From: Domibacillus epiphyticus
GTDB taxonomy: Bacteria > Bacillota > Bacilli > Bacillales > Domibacillaceae
Assembly: GCF_001975785.1 (NCBI RefSeq)
Contig: NZ_MSFI01000012.1
Coordinates: forward strand, 1-64,000
Length of the DNA stretch: 64,000 nucleotides
Reading direction: 5' to 3'
The first letter of the stretch is position 1, and each line of letters begins with the position of its first letter. The notes below the pieces were generated by a model. The model had not been told where the DNA came from and searched no databases. It saw only the letters and a list, made by a program, of their open reading frames with translations. The position numbers and the translations under genes are program-made. This document shows positions 9,369 to 19,281 of the stretch, piece after piece.

Positions 9369-9937
9369 AAATTATCCTCCTATTTTTTAAACTTCCTATT
9401 TTTCTATTATCATACATTAAATCCATCTTTAATTCTATGAGTTAATAGTTCTTTTTGCCTAAAAAAAAGAAATTATTCGAAAATTCGTCATTATACAACA
9501 AAAAAACACGACAGGTATACTCCGTCGTGTCAATTTCATCTATTTCCATGTCTTTATAAAAAAATCAGTCCCATGCGGAACTGATTTTAGAGCATTTTAA
9601 ATATGAGCCGCCTTTGCCGTATTTCATTATATAAGAAAGTTTTAAACCACCACTCCTCAAAGTGGGTGTTTGCAAAAATGTTCATGCGTGTCCTCCCGTT
9701 ATGAAAAGAGGCATGTCATTCTCATTTTAATTTTAAACTCCCTTTTACAGCTTAAAGGTTAAAACTTAATTATTCATTACGTACAACGCAGCTGTATTAG
9801 TATATTACTTCATATTTCTTCACATTTCAACAGTAAAAAATCCCTAATTCCCTTTGATATGTGAGTCCCTTTATTTTGCCTAACGAAAGATTCCTGCTAC
9901 ACTAATACACACAAATAATAGAAAGAAGTGTCTCACT
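9369..9937. other. Non-coding stretch with three hairpins
   Basis: About 570 bases with no credible gene. It holds three hairpins: 9506-9530 (ACACGAC/GTCGTGT, with an A run on its left that would be a T tail on the minus strand), 9561-9588 (AATCAGT/ACTGATT, with A and T runs on both sides) and an imperfect one near 9642-9671 (AAACCACCACT against AGTGGGTGTTT). Two of them look like minus-strand terminators with no annotated minus-strand gene ahead of them. Confidence 0.5.
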
Positions 9938-10921
9938 ATGTCTATCAAATACTCAGTATTGGACCTTTCTCCCATCACGACCGGCGGAACACCGACCGAT
10001 TCTTTCCGAAATACAGCAGATTTGGCCCGTCAGGCGGAAAAATGGGGATATAATCGATATTGGCTCGCCGAACACCATAATATGCCTGGTATTGCGAGTT
10101 CTGCAACCGCAGTCGTAATTGGACACGTTGCTGCGTCAACAAAAACAATCCGTGTCGGTTCTGGAGGCATCATGCTGCCAAATCATTCACCGCTCGTCAT
10201 TGCTGAACAATTTGGGACCCTTGAATCATTGTTTCCCGGCCGTATTGATCTCGGTCTAGGACGAGCGCCAGGCACAGATCAAGTGACCATGCGTGCACTT
10301 CGACGTGACAGCCGAAGTGACGGACATGATTTTCCAGACCAGTTAGCTGAACTTCGCGCTTATTTCCAGCCTGGAAATAAGCCTGTTAGAGCAATCCCAG
10401 GGGAAGGATTGAACATACCAATCTGGTTACTAGGCTCCAGTGGTTTTAGCGCCCAGCTTGCCGGACAACTCGGTTTGCCTTTCTCTTTCGCTAGTCACTT
10501 TTCTCCTAATAATACATTGCCGGCACTCTCTTTATACCGACGTTATTTCCAGCCATCTGATGTGCTTGATAAACCATATGCGATGCTGGGCGTTAATATC
10601 ATTGCAGCCGACACAGATGAAGAGGCACAACGGCTCGCTACGTCTATGCAGCAGCAATTTTTAAATCTTATTCGTAATAAACCGGCACCGCTTCACCCGC
10701 CTGTGGACAACATGGATGAATTATGGACTGAATATGAAAAAGCGACACTTCAGCAGCAAATCGGCTCATCCATCATCGGCAGTCCTGAAACCGTTAAACG
10801 AAAACTGAGTGCGTTCATACATGAAACGGAAGCAGACGAAATCATGGTTAACGCTCAAATCTATGATCATGAAGCGCGCCTTCATTCGTTTGAAATTGTT
10901 GCAGATTTGCAGCATTCCTAA
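9938..10921 (+). CDS. LLM-class flavin-dependent oxidoreductase
   Basis: A 327-residue luciferase-like TIM-barrel protein of the kind annotated as MsnO8/YceB-type. Family stretches seen include the N-terminal [51 protein letters not shown] and [15 protein letters not shown]. Such proteins use FMNH2 and oxygen; the substrate is not predictable. It is a single-gene unit with a strong palindromic terminator. Confidence 0.88.
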   Translation: MSIKYSVLDLSPITTGGTPTDSFRNTADLARQAEKWGYNRYWLAEHHNMPGIASSATAVVIGHVAASTKTIRVGSGGIMLPNHSPLVIAEQFGTLESLFPGRIDLGLGRAPGTDQVTMRALRRDSRSDGHDFPDQLAELRAYFQPGNKPVRAIPGEGLNIPIWLLGSSGFSAQLAGQLGLPFSFASHFSPNNTLPALSLYRRYFQPSDVLDKPYAMLGVNIIAADTDEEAQRLATSMQQQFLNLIRNKPAPLHPPVDNMDELWTEYEKATLQQQIGSSIIGSPETVKRKLSAFIHETEADEIMVNAQIYDHEARLHSFEIVADLQHS

Positions 10922-10925
10922 CAAT

Positions 10926-10950
10926 GGAGCCAGATATCTGGCTCCTTTTT
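10926..10950 (+). terminator. Intrinsic terminator
   Basis: Perfect palindrome GGAGCCAGATATCTGGCTCC followed by five T. Confidence 0.85.
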
Positions 10951-10955
10951 ATGTA

Positions 10956-11270
10956 TTACTCATTCAAATAAGAACAGCAGTAATCAGCAACTGTATGCAC
11001 TTTTAATTGGAACGACTCATTAGCAGGCACATAAAAGATGCCGCTTCCATCGATCGTTACCCAGTCATGTCCTGACAACTTGTATTCCAGCTTCCCTGAT
11101 ATGATTTCCATTTCTTCTTTCAAGTCCGTAGAGAATTCATATTCTCCTGGAAGCATAATACCCAGCGTTTTTTTTGTTCCATCTGGAAATAAAACCGTTC
11201 TGCTTGTTACTTTTCCATTAAAATAAATATTTGCCTTTTTGATAATGCCTACATTATTCAGTTGTGTCAT
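10956..11270 (-). CDS. ppnP: Pyrimidine/purine nucleoside phosphorylase (PpnP family)
   Basis: A 104-residue cupin (former DUF1255). The family core is plain: VGIIKKANIYFNGKVTSRTVLF, GIMLPGEYEFST, EEMEIISGKLEYKL and FYVPANESFQLKV. PpnP splits nucleosides with phosphate to base and ribose 1-phosphate. The start at 11270 has a GAGGAGG site; an upstream ATG at 11306 would add 12 residues absent from the family. It faces the oxidoreductase gene across a shared terminator region. Confidence 0.85.
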   Translation of the reverse strand: MTQLNNVGIIKKANIYFNGKVTSRTVLFPDGTKKTLGIMLPGEYEFSTDLKEEMEIISGKLEYKLSGHDWVTIDGSGIFYVPANESFQLKVHTVADYCCSYLNE

Positions 11271-11372
11271 TTTTTTAACCTCCTCATTTATCAGATAATT
11301 TACCATAAAAATTTTTCAGATAAAACAAAAATTTTTACAGCTAAACGTCTAGAAACATCTTGCACCCCTCCT

Positions 11373-11843
11373 CTATATAGTAAATGAATAACGAATGAAG
11401 ACGGCTATCTTAAAATGAACTATAGTGAAAAAAATAGACAATATATACATGTTCAGCGCAATCACCCCATCCGATACAACTGGGATACTGCAAAGAGAAG
11501 GATTTTGTATCACTGCACCCAGCATCGTTCCCATCAACCCGCCTATAGACCCATTGTAAATCCCGGTGAGGCGGGCGGGATTTTTTAAAATAGACCCAAA
11601 TTTCCAGCCAATCCAAATCCCGATTAGAATCGGACAAAGAAAAAGGAATTTGTTCAAAGAAGCAACAACTAATTCTAGGTGCAAAGCCACGGAAAATGAA
11701 TGGATCATAGCTGCGGTCATACACATCGTCATCGTGAAACGATCATCAAATAACATATGCTTCTTTTTAAAAAGCCGGTATACTAAATGAACCCCGATTA
11801 TATTCCATACGCAGCATATAATTATAAACAGCAATACCATCAC
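11373..11843 (-). CDS. Membrane protein, paralogue of its upstream neighbour
   Basis: A 156-residue hydrophobic protein with about five membrane helices; I do not recognise a named family. It contains GIYNGSIGGLMGTMLGAVIQNP, which matches in pattern GLTNGLMIGIMSPMLGAVLEVP of the preceding gene. Both place this glycine-rich segment after a GxxxG helix (IGIWIGWKFG here). The genes overlap by 4 bp and are translationally coupled. A two-component membrane complex of paralogues is a reasonable inference; function unknown. Confidence 0.7.
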   Translation of the reverse strand: MMVLLFIIICCVWNIIGVHLVYRLFKKKHMLFDDRFTMTMCMTAAMIHSFSVALHLELVVASLNKFLFLCPILIGIWIGWKFGSILKNPARLTGIYNGSIGGLMGTMLGAVIQNPSLCSIPVVSDGVIALNMYILSIFFTIVHFKIAVFIRYSFTI

Positions 11844-12259
11844 GACCTCTGAATAGAAATCAAAATCGTAACAAGCGTAGCGAAAAACAGTCCATGAAGA
11901 AACAATAGAAAAAGGAATGGTACTTCTAATACCGCTCCAAGCATTGGTGACATGATCCCAATCATTAACCCATTCGTTAACCCCGTAATAAATGTTTGAT
12001 AATCAAAAAGCAAGCCAAATAACGCCCCGGTCAATGCGCCCGTTAAAGCGGAGAGGATGGTAATTGCCGTAAAGTGAAACGGGAATTGCCAGATGAGGAC
12101 TATGCCTGACAGCAACGCAGTCATCCCGCCCATTACATTGCTAATATTCATGCCTAACTGAAACCCGATTAGTTTCTTTTTTCGAAACACATAAATATAA
12201 AATCCAATACACATGCAAATGTCCATATAAACGAAAAGAGAAATTGGGAATGCCGTCAT
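11840..12259 (-). CDS. Membrane protein, first of a paralogous pair
   Basis: A 139-residue hydrophobic protein with about five membrane helices and short loops. It carries LSALTGALTGALFGLLFDYQ and the shared motif NGLMIGIMSPMLGAV. The reading frame overlaps the next gene by 4 bp. No enzyme motif, cysteine pair or nucleotide-binding motif is visible. It has a GAGGTGAT-type ribosome site. Function unknown. Confidence 0.7.
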   Translation of the reverse strand: MTAFPISLFVYMDICMCIGFYIYVFRKKKLIGFQLGMNISNVMGGMTALLSGIVLIWQFPFHFTAITILSALTGALTGALFGLLFDYQTFITGLTNGLMIGIMSPMLGAVLEVPFLFLLFLHGLFFATLVTILISIQRS

Positions 12260-12304
12260 AACATCACCTCTCTATAACATATGAAAAATGAAAGTAAACG
12301 TTAA

Positions 12305-12334
12305 AAGAGACCCCTTCTAAAGAAGCGGTCTCTT
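12305..12334 (-). terminator. Intrinsic terminator after the 100-residue gene
   Basis: AAGAGACC/GGTCTCTT outer stem with an inner CTTCT/AGAAG stem, followed on the minus strand by TTTT. Confidence 0.75.
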
Positions 12335-12350
12335 ACAAACAAATAATATA

Positions 12351-12650
12351 TTACTCACTGTGTATATCGAATGTGATATCTTGATTCCGATGGTCAATAC
12401 TCGCAACACTGTAAAAGCGGTTGTCGATTCTATCAACATCAGGCGTTTCAAATTTATAATACGTCTTTATCCGGTCTTTTCTATCTGTAAAATAGCGATC
12501 GGATACCATTTCGTAAAATGCTGAAGACTCGCCGCATTTAATATGAAAGTGAGTGCCTTCGCCGATTTTAAAATCTTCCTCGAACAATTCACTTTGCTGC
12601 CACTCGCCATATCCACTTCGATACAAACATTTCATTTTGTTCTTTTTCAT
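12351..12650 (-). CDS. Hypothetical protein
   Basis: About 99 residues, unrecognised. It is soluble and rich in charged and aromatic residues (YRSGYGEWQQSELF, RIKTYYKFETPD, IDHRNQDITFDIHSE), with a predicted mostly beta fold. The ATG at 12650 is preceded by GGAAGGAG at good spacing; a GTG nine bases earlier lies inside that site. It stands alone between the paralogous membrane pair and asnO, with its own terminator. Confidence 0.65.
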   Translation of the reverse strand: MKKNKMKCLYRSGYGEWQQSELFEEDFKIGEGTHFHIKCGESSAFYEMVSDRYFTDRKDRIKTYYKFETPDVDRIDNRFYSVASIDHRNQDITFDIHSE

Positions 12651-12707
12651 TGTCAGCACTCCTTCCTTGTTGATAATATATTCCCTTATTCAGCAAACGA
12701 AAACATC

Positions 12708-14543
12708 TTACTTGTCACAAAATCTTACATTATATTCTTCAAACCACATATTCAACTGAACAAAATATGCTATTAACTGGGGACCCGTCATGAGCTGGCC
12801 AAACCATGGTGCTCGAAACGAAGAGCCGCCAGAATCAACAAGTTCCTTCAAGGCTGCGTGTGAGAAAAATTCAAGCAATGGCGAGTCCTTTCTCAGAATA
12901 TCACCAAGCATTTTGCTTACTTCCGCTGTGTAGTCTGGATGATGCGTTTTCGGATACGGACTTTTCTTCCGGTACAATACTTCGCCAGGCAATACCCCTT
13001 CAAGTGCTTTTCGTAAAATTCCTTTTTCTCGTCCATCTGCCATTTTCATCTCCCACGGAATATTCCAAACATACTCAACAAGACGATGATCCGCAAATGG
13101 CACCCGCACTTCAAGCCCGGCTCCCATACTCATTCGATCTTTCCGCTCAAGAAGAGCCGCCATAAACGACACCATATTTACATAAAACATCTCTCTGCGC
13201 TTCCGTTCAATTCCGTTCTCACCATCCATTTTTGGTGTTTCGGAAACCATCTCATTGTACCGGTCATGCACATATTCCTCCAGTGGCAGGACTTTTCGCC
13301 ATTTTTCGTTCAACACCCTTTTCTTTTCTGGCAGCGACTTCATCCAAGGAAACGCATTCCCAGTTAATAATTCTTCCCGATGAAACCACGGGTACCCGCC
13401 AAAAATTTCGTCGGCACATTCACCCGATAAACCAACAGTGAAATCGCGCTTAATTTCCTCACAAAACCACAGTAATGAGGAATCAATATCCGCCATTCCT
13501 GGCAAATCCCGGGCAATCATCGCTTCTTTTAATTTTTCAGCAAGCTCGCTTTGACCAATGATTGATGTATGGTGGATGGATCCCGTATATTTTTGCATTT
13601 TGTCTATCCACGGACGATCTTCTCCTGGCTGAAACAAATTTTTTTGAAAAAAACGGCTGTTTTCTTCGTATTCAATTGAATACGTATAGAGTGGACCTCT
13701 CCCGTGTTCTTGAAAATAATGTGCCGCAAATGCGCTGATTGCACTCGAATCAACCCCTCCCGACAAAAATGTGCAAACCGGCACATCTGCCGTCAGCTGA
13801 CGTTCTACGGCATCTTTAAGCAAATAACGAACGTGCTCTGCTGTTTCATTAAGGGAATGGACATGTTTATCGCTTTTTACATTCCAGTACCTCCAAATTT
13901 TCAATCCGTTTTCGTTATACGTTAGCGCATGAGCAGCCCGCAATTCTTTCAAATCTTTAAATACACCGTGTCCCGGTGTTCTCCCCGGACCGAGCGCAAA
14001 GATTTCCATCAATCCCGTACGATCAACTTCCACTTTTATATCCCGATGCGCGAGTATTGATTTTAACTCCGAGCCAAATAATAAGGACTCATTCGATTCT
14101 TTAAAAAAAAGCGGCTTTACCCCTAACCGATCCCTGGCCATAAACAGCTCTTGTTTCGTTTCATTCCATACAGCGAAAGCAAAAATACCGTTTAAATAAT
14201 CGACACATTGGTCCTGCCATTCAATAAACGCCTTTAATAACACTTCTGTATCGGAATGTCCCTGAAACGCGTATCCTTTTCTTAGAAGCTCTTTCCTAAT
14301 TTCTTCTGTGTTATACAGCTCACCATTGTAGACAATCGTGTATTGTTCCCGGGTCATCGGCTGAGCGCCTCCTGCCGGATCCACGACAACAAGACGAGTA
14401 TGACCGAAAGCAGCATGACGAGAAGTCCACACGCGGAAGTCATCAGGGCCGCGCTTTTTTAGGGTGGCCGCCATGCTTTCTGCCATTTCTTGTTCATTCG
14501 TCAAATCTCGTTTAAAATCTACCCAGCCGGTTATTCCACACAT
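12708..14543 (-). CDS. asnO: Asparagine synthase (glutamine-hydrolysing), AsnO type
   Basis: A 611-residue glutamine-dependent asparagine synthetase. The start at 14543 gives MCGITGWVDF, leaving Cys2 as the N-terminal nucleophile of the class II glutaminase domain; upstream in-frame ATGs would bury it. The synthetase half has the ATP-binding loop LSGGVDSSAISAF and the late segments ECADEIFGGYPWFH, RKDRMSMGAGLEVRVPF and RKKSPYPKTHHP. The protein follows B. subtilis AsnO (YisO), the sporulation-linked isoform, much better than AsnB, in both length and wording. It is transcribed alone. Confidence 0.93.
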   Translation of the reverse strand: MCGITGWVDFKRDLTNEQEMAESMAATLKKRGPDDFRVWTSRHAAFGHTRLVVVDPAGGAQPMTREQYTIVYNGELYNTEEIRKELLRKGYAFQGHSDTEVLLKAFIEWQDQCVDYLNGIFAFAVWNETKQELFMARDRLGVKPLFFKESNESLLFGSELKSILAHRDIKVEVDRTGLMEIFALGPGRTPGHGVFKDLKELRAAHALTYNENGLKIWRYWNVKSDKHVHSLNETAEHVRYLLKDAVERQLTADVPVCTFLSGGVDSSAISAFAAHYFQEHGRGPLYTYSIEYEENSRFFQKNLFQPGEDRPWIDKMQKYTGSIHHTSIIGQSELAEKLKEAMIARDLPGMADIDSSLLWFCEEIKRDFTVGLSGECADEIFGGYPWFHREELLTGNAFPWMKSLPEKKRVLNEKWRKVLPLEEYVHDRYNEMVSETPKMDGENGIERKRREMFYVNMVSFMAALLERKDRMSMGAGLEVRVPFADHRLVEYVWNIPWEMKMADGREKGILRKALEGVLPGEVLYRKKSPYPKTHHPDYTAEVSKMLGDILRKDSPLLEFFSHAALKELVDSGGSSFRAPWFGQLMTGPQLIAYFVQLNMWFEEYNVRFCDK

Positions 14544-14670
14544 ACACATCATCCTTTCCTGCATTAATGTATTCAGGTGGCAGCGCTGTCATGACAACGA
14601 AAAAACTCCGTCGGCATTTACGCCCGGAGCTTGGAGTAGAAAAGTATTTGCATTTAATCACTAAATACAG

Positions 14671-15150
14671 TCATATTAATATGTTCTTCAATTCTTCTTC
14701 TATTTTTTCAGGAGCAGTAGTCGGTGCATACCGTTCGACAACCTGCCCGCTTCGATCCACCAAGAACTTCGTAAAATTCCACTTGATTTTTTTTGACAAT
14801 ATCCCTTTTTTCTCTGTTGTCAAATGTTTATAAAGTGGATCTGCATTGTCGCCATTTACATCTATTTTCGCAAACATCGGAAATGAAACACCGTAATTCA
14901 AGCGGCAAAATTCCGTTGTTTTATCGATATCATCAAATTCTTGATTATTAAACTGATCGCATGGAAACCCAAGTACCACTAATCCGTCATCCTTATATTT
15001 TTCATATAAAGACTGCAGTCCTTCAAACTGGGGTGTTAACCCGCATTTGCTTGCTGTGTTGACAATGACCAAAGGCTTACCTTCATACTCTTTTAATGAG
15101 ATTATCTCTCCATTCGGTTTCTTCACTTTAAATTCATAAACACTTGTCAC
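14671..15150 (-). CDS. Glutathione peroxidase-like thiol peroxidase (BsaA family)
   Basis: A 159-residue thioredoxin-fold peroxidase. The catalytic motif NTASKCGLTPQFEGLQ holds the redox cysteine, followed by LVVLGFPCDQFNNQE and KWNFTKFLVDRSG. In Firmicutes these enzymes probably use thioredoxin or bacillithiol rather than glutathione. The GTG at 15150 is preceded by AAAGGAGG at seven bases; the longer frame from 15183 has no such support. A broken second copy of this family is at about 60070-60239. Confidence 0.88.
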   Translation of the reverse strand: MTSVYEFKVKKPNGEIISLKEYEGKPLVIVNTASKCGLTPQFEGLQSLYEKYKDDGLVVLGFPCDQFNNQEFDDIDKTTEFCRLNYGVSFPMFAKIDVNGDNADPLYKHLTTEKKGILSKKIKWNFTKFLVDRSGQVVERYAPTTAPEKIEEELKNILI

Positions 15151-15289
15151 ATTCCGTCCTCCTTTTATCAAACACGACGACAAACCGCCTTAACACATTG
15201 GATACATTGCCATCTTTGTAGTACTGCTTATATATCTCTGAATTAACCGTACTCAAAAAATAGAAAAGAAGCAACTGAGCATACTTAAA

Positions 15290-15316
15290 AAACCACTCTT
15301 AAAAAAGTGGTTTTTT
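15290..15316 (-). terminator. Intrinsic terminator of the terD gene
   Basis: AAAAACCACT pairs with AGTGGTTTTT. The terD stop codon lies in the loop, so the terminator overlaps the coding end. Confidence 0.8.
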
Positions 15317-15943
15317 CGAGTGCAGCGGTGACAATTTGGTCATCGTTTTCTTTTTCTTAAAAAAGGAGGCAGGCAGTTCGTTCATCCCGAATTTCTGGCA
15401 CAGGGATGCAAGACCGCCGCCAACTCCTTTGCCGGATACCTCAAATGTCCATCCGCTTCCCTTTCGGCACACTTCACCAACGATCAGCGCCTTTTCGTCG
15501 GAAAAGTCCAATCCCAGCTTATATCGGTACATTTCTTTTTTTGTAGCGTCATTTACAACGCGCACAAACGGTTCATTTACTTGACCGAAAGAATGGCCAC
15601 GCTCTTCCCCTTCATGCACAAAAATCGCCACCACCACTTTATCGACAGCAGGAGGCATATGTGATAATTGAATGAATATTTCCTCATCATCGCCTGTTCC
15701 GGCACCAGTTTGGTTATCGTTTGATAAAACCACCGCCCCATTTGCAGCGGTTAATTGATTGTAAAACACGATATGTTCATGCGAAAGGACAAGCCCGGCT
15801 TCGTCTACTAGTAAAGCGACAGCGTCTAAATCAAAACGCGCTAACGATTCCCCGCTTATGTTCCATCCAAGACCAAGACGAATCGATGTCAATGCAGGGG
15901 ATTGCTTTGTTAAATCAACTTTTTCACCTTTAAACAGTTTCAT
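15299..15943 (-). CDS. TerD family protein
   Basis: A 214-residue TerD/YceD-type protein (tellurium resistance or general stress family, Ca-binding beta sandwich). Family hallmarks: MKLFKGEKVDLTKQSP, LGLGWN, DLDAVALLVDEAG, DNQTGAGTGDDEEIFIQL and a late SGWTFEVSGKGVGGGLASLCQKFG. The ATG at 15943 has AGGAGG; the frame is open to 16042 but without a site. It is a single copy here, not part of the usual yceCDEF cluster; a TerC protein occurs elsewhere in the window. Confidence 0.88.
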   Translation of the reverse strand: MKLFKGEKVDLTKQSPALTSIRLGLGWNISGESLARFDLDAVALLVDEAGLVLSHEHIVFYNQLTAANGAVVLSNDNQTGAGTGDDEEIFIQLSHMPPAVDKVVVAIFVHEGEERGHSFGQVNEPFVRVVNDATKKEMYRYKLGLDFSDEKALIVGEVCRKGSGWTFEVSGKGVGGGLASLCQKFGMNELPASFFKKKKTMTKLSPLHSKKPLF

Positions 15944-16150
15944 CACTTTAACTCCTCCTATTAAGGAAAGATATATGAAATTCAGAAAACCACGGACATA
16001 GTTGTAGAGCCTGCCAAATAAGTATGCGTCTTTACTATTCATAATGTCTTCATCACTTTCATTTATCGGAAGACATAATAAAAGTGAAAGGGGAAAAGAT
16101 AAATATGTCGAAAAAATAGCGCAAAATCACATTAAACGTGTTGAAGGTGT

Positions 16151-16984
16151 TTACGGCTGTTCCTCCGGTTCTCTCGTATCCTTTCTAAATTGAATCAGCA
16201 TCTGTTCTGAAATCGCATTATACCCCAGTGCATTCGGATGTACACCGTCATAAGCAAGATTCTGCGGTTTCTCGCTATTAATGACAGCCGTCGTTTCAAT
16301 GACAACTGCGTTATCCAATTTCGATGCAAGTTGATAAAGTTTTAAATTCCATTTAGGCAGCACTTTATCAGCTACATCATAAAATTCATTATTTTGTTCT
16401 AATGGGTTGTATAGCTCCAGTAAAAGTAGTGTCGCATCCGGATTGAGTGTTTTAATCCGATTCGTAATGCTCGATAAGTTATTGTCAAAAGTCTTCTGAA
16501 GTGTATCAAACGAACGAATTGCTTCATAAAAACCCTTCTCAAATCCGAGACGCAGTATGTCATTGCCGCCAATATTTATGGTGATAATATCTGCCGTTTT
16601 AATCTGTTCATCATATGTTCCTTGTTGAACTAATTCGTTTAATTCGGAGCTTGTCATCTCGTTAATTCCCTCGTTCTGATAAAAAACGTCTTTTTTTATG
16701 TCCTCTTCAAGTTCTACAGAAAAAGACTCGACCAGATTCTCATTCGGGTTTGCACCATAGCCTTTTATAATAGAATCACCAATTGCCAGATGCTGAATGG
16801 TTGGTTTATCAATCGATCGATAATACTCCATATATGTAACTTCATGTTCACTTGCCCATGCAGGCGAATCGGACACAGATTCTTTTTTCATTTGGTTAAT
16901 TTGATATTGTGGATAATAAATCCAAATACACACACCTAACACGACTGCTGCCAACAGACCAAGTATATATGCAAAGAACTTCAT
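16151..16984 (-). CDS. SGNH/GDSL-type hydrolase, membrane-anchored
   Basis: A 277-residue esterase or lipase of the SGNH family. Residues 5-24 are one hydrophobic anchor. Block I is LAIGDSIIKGYG with Ser71, block III is INIGGNDILRLG (139-142) and block V is YDGVHPNALGY with Asp246 and His249, so the catalytic residues are complete. The family acts on acyl or acetyl esters of lipids or cell-wall polymers; the substrate is unknown. It is transcribed alone. The inverted repeat ATTGTC-N8-GACAAT at 17029-17048 lies upstream. Confidence 0.85.
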   Translation of the reverse strand: MKFFAYILGLLAAVVLGVCIWIYYPQYQINQMKKESVSDSPAWASEHEVTYMEYYRSIDKPTIQHLAIGDSIIKGYGANPNENLVESFSVELEEDIKKDVFYQNEGINEMTSSELNELVQQGTYDEQIKTADIITINIGGNDILRLGFEKGFYEAIRSFDTLQKTFDNNLSSITNRIKTLNPDATLLLLELYNPLEQNNEFYDVADKVLPKWNLKLYQLASKLDNAVVIETTAVINSEKPQNLAYDGVHPNALGYNAISEQMLIQFRKDTREPEEQP

Positions 16985-17153
16985 CTTCCTTGCCCTCTTC
17001 CTCCTTCTTCATATAAATACATCAAAGCATTGTCAAAAGATCGACAATTTATACTTTTATAATAAAAAATAGTTTCTTTCAAATATTGTATATTTTATCA
17101 GAAAAATATAATAAAATCATTTATTAAGACTTTCCATGACCGTAATAAAAATG

Positions 17154-17187
17154 AAAGGCTGGCTACAAAATTGTAGCCAGCCTTTTT
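17154..17187. terminator. Intrinsic terminator after the chemoreceptor
   Basis: AAAGGCTGGCTACAA and TTGTAGCCAGCCTTT form a perfect 15-bp stem. It can act in both directions and ends the cheW-chemoreceptor operon on the minus strand. Confidence 0.8.
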
Positions 17188-17198
17188 AGTATACGGGT

Positions 17199-18797
17199 TT
17201 ATTTAAGTTTGAAAATGGCCACAGATTGATTCAGGCCTTCTGCAAGATTGGCAAGAGATTGAGCTGTACTCGCTGTTTGTTCACTGCCCGCTGCCGCTTC
17301 TTCTGTAGCAGCTGAAATGCTTTCGATTGAATTCAGTACTTCAGCTGTTTGTGCAGCTTGCTCTTCACTTGCTGCCGCAATTTCTGTCACTCTCGCTGCT
17401 GATTGGTTGACCATATTCAAGATATTTTCAAACGCTTCTCCGGTTTGTACAGAGGTGACAACCCCTTCTGCGACTGCTTTTACGCTTTGCTGTGTATTTT
17501 GCTGCATTCCATTAATAATATCCGTAATTTCTTTTGTCGCTTCACCGCTTCGTTCAGCTAATTTGCGCACTTCATCTGCAACGACCGCAAATCCACGCCC
17601 TTGTTCGCCAGCACGCGCTGCTTCAATCGTTGCATTTAAGGCAAGAAGATTCGTCTGGCTGGAGATATCATCAATGACTGAAATGATTTCACCAATTTTA
17701 TTTGAATCTTTTTCGAGTAAAGACATTTGTTCATTTACCAGATTCATACTTTCTATCGAGGAGCTAATTACGTTGCCTCCGTGTTTGGCTATACCCATTG
17801 TTTCATTTGTTAACTCAGACGTTTGTTCCGCAGTTGCAGCCACTGAATTAATCGCCGTCGATAATTCACGGAATAACTCATTCATGACCTGCGCTTCATT
17901 CGCCTGGCTTGTACTTCCGTTAGCAATTTCTTCAGTAGAGGCAGAAATTTCTTGAGCCGCTGCTGATACATTTTCAGCCGAACCCAGGATTTCTCCTACT
18001 GTCGTTCTTAAACTTAATACCATGTTATCGACTGATTTTGCCAGCTGTCCGATTTCGTCTTTTGTATCAATCTCCATTGTTTCCGTTAAATCACCGGAAG
18101 ACACTTTACCAACTACTCCTACAACTCGATTTAATGGGCGTGAAATGACTTGTGCAATAAAGTAGCCCATTCCGATACTAAGAATTAATGAAACAATAAT
18201 AACGATAATCGTAATCGTTTGGGAACTTTTAAATAATGCATTTGCGTCTTCACTTGATTTTTTTGCCAGTTCTGAATTGTAGTCAATTAACTCCTGCAAA
18301 ACGCCTTCCACTTCATCTCCTGTTTCCCTAAATTCAGGAGCAAGTCTGTTATAGGCTTCATCATTGTCGTCATGAGCGTATTGAATCGCCTGATCCATCA
18401 ATTGATTGTACTCATGCCATGCAGGTTCAAACCTGTCCAGTAATTCTTGTTCTTCTTTAATTACGTACGTACTTTTATAATTATCAATCTCTTTATCTAC
18501 TTCTTTTCTTAACTCATCAATACTTTGCTCCAGCTCAGCTTTTTTGCCTGGAGTATCCGCGGTAAAATTCATATCCCGGATATTCACTCTCATTTGTTGA
18601 TACAACACTTGTGAACTAGAAATATAGTCAATCGGAATGACTCTCTCTTTATACATAAAGTCTAGTTCCGTATTAATTTTACTCATATTATTCAAACCAA
18701 AGAATCCGACAAATCCTAATACAGTTGCCATTAAAACAAACGCAGAAATTAATTTCACTGACGTTCTCAAGTTATAAAACCATTTCAAAATCGACAC
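17199..18797 (-). CDS. Methyl-accepting chemotaxis protein, four-helix-bundle sensor
   Basis: A chemoreceptor of 532 residues. It has transmembrane helix 1 near residues 14-33, an extracellular helical domain of the 4HB_MCP type to about 190, transmembrane helix 2 near 190-212, HAMP, and a signalling domain with a hairpin reading [20 protein letters not shown]. The Thr in [11 protein letters not shown], where the other receptors here have Ala, and the glutamate-rich tail mark it as a different receptor class. It starts 1 bp after the stop of a cheW gene, so the two are translationally coupled. Confidence 0.93.
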   Translation of the reverse strand: MSILKWFYNLRTSVKLISAFVLMATVLGFVGFFGLNNMSKINTELDFMYKERVIPIDYISSSQVLYQQMRVNIRDMNFTADTPGKKAELEQSIDELRKEVDKEIDNYKSTYVIKEEQELLDRFEPAWHEYNQLMDQAIQYAHDDNDEAYNRLAPEFRETGDEVEGVLQELIDYNSELAKKSSEDANALFKSSQTITIIVIIVSLILSIGMGYFIAQVISRPLNRVVGVVGKVSSGDLTETMEIDTKDEIGQLAKSVDNMVLSLRTTVGEILGSAENVSAAAQEISASTEEIANGSTSQANEAQVMNELFRELSTAINSVAATAEQTSELTNETMGIAKHGGNVISSSIESMNLVNEQMSLLEKDSNKIGEIISVIDDISSQTNLLALNATIEAARAGEQGRGFAVVADEVRKLAERSGEATKEITDIINGMQQNTQQSVKAVAEGVVTSVQTGEAFENILNMVNQSAARVTEIAAASEEQAAQTAEVLNSIESISAATEEAAAGSEQTASTAQSLANLAEGLNQSVAIFKLK

Positions 18798-18798
18798 C

Positions 18799-19281
18799 TC
18801 ATTTTTCGTTTATGTATTCATTGTTTTGTTCAGCTATTTCTCTTCTAATTGCGTCAATATCTTGCAGAGATGTTAACAGTTTTTCAATATCAAGGATCGT
18901 GATGATCCGATTTTCTTCTAAAGCAGCCCCTATAATAAAAGTCTCCGTGCCAGTCTCAATTGAATGAACCGGTTTTATTTCATTCTCCTCTATATTAATA
19001 ATTTCATTTGCTCTCTCCACCATTAAGGCAATCACGGTTTCATTTCTTTCAACGAGAATAAAACGGGTATCATTGTCTATTTGGCTGGAATTGTTATAAA
19101 GCAATGAAGACATATCAATCACTACGATAATTTGCCCTCTAATCTGCACCATGCCAACAACATACTCAGGCATATTAGGAAAAGGAGAAGCTTCTGTCAC
19201 CTTCTCGATTGAAACTACGTTTTGTATGCCCATCCCATACATGCTTTTTTTTATATCAAACAATAAAAATTTATCGTTCAT
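18799..19281 (-). CDS. CheW-like chemotaxis coupling protein
   Basis: A 160-residue CheW domain protein that links receptors to the CheA kinase. Hallmarks: [38 protein letters not shown] and [14 protein letters not shown]. There is no receiver domain, so it is CheW and not CheV. The ATG at 19281 has AGGAG; the frame is open seven codons further. It is the first gene of a two-gene operon with the chemoreceptor, which suggests a dedicated coupling protein for that receptor. Confidence 0.85.
   Translation of the reverse strand: MNDKFLLFDIKKSMYGMGIQNVVSIEKVTEASPFPNMPEYVVGMVQIRGQIIVVIDMSSLLYNNSSQIDNDTRFILVERNETVIALMVERANEIINIEENEIKPVHSIETGTETFIIGAALEENRIITILDIEKLLTSLQDIDAIRREIAEQNNEYINEK

Noticed and set aside
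9370-9440. SigD flagellar promoter upstream of the chemoreceptor at 9368
   Set aside because: TAAA and GATAA are present but spaced about 13 bp apart instead of 15, and the GCC of the -10 is missing.
17317-17955. 212-codon plus-strand frame opposite a chemoreceptor
   Set aside because: Alanine/serine-rich complement of the signalling coiled coil; the same kind of shadow occurs opposite the other chemoreceptors.
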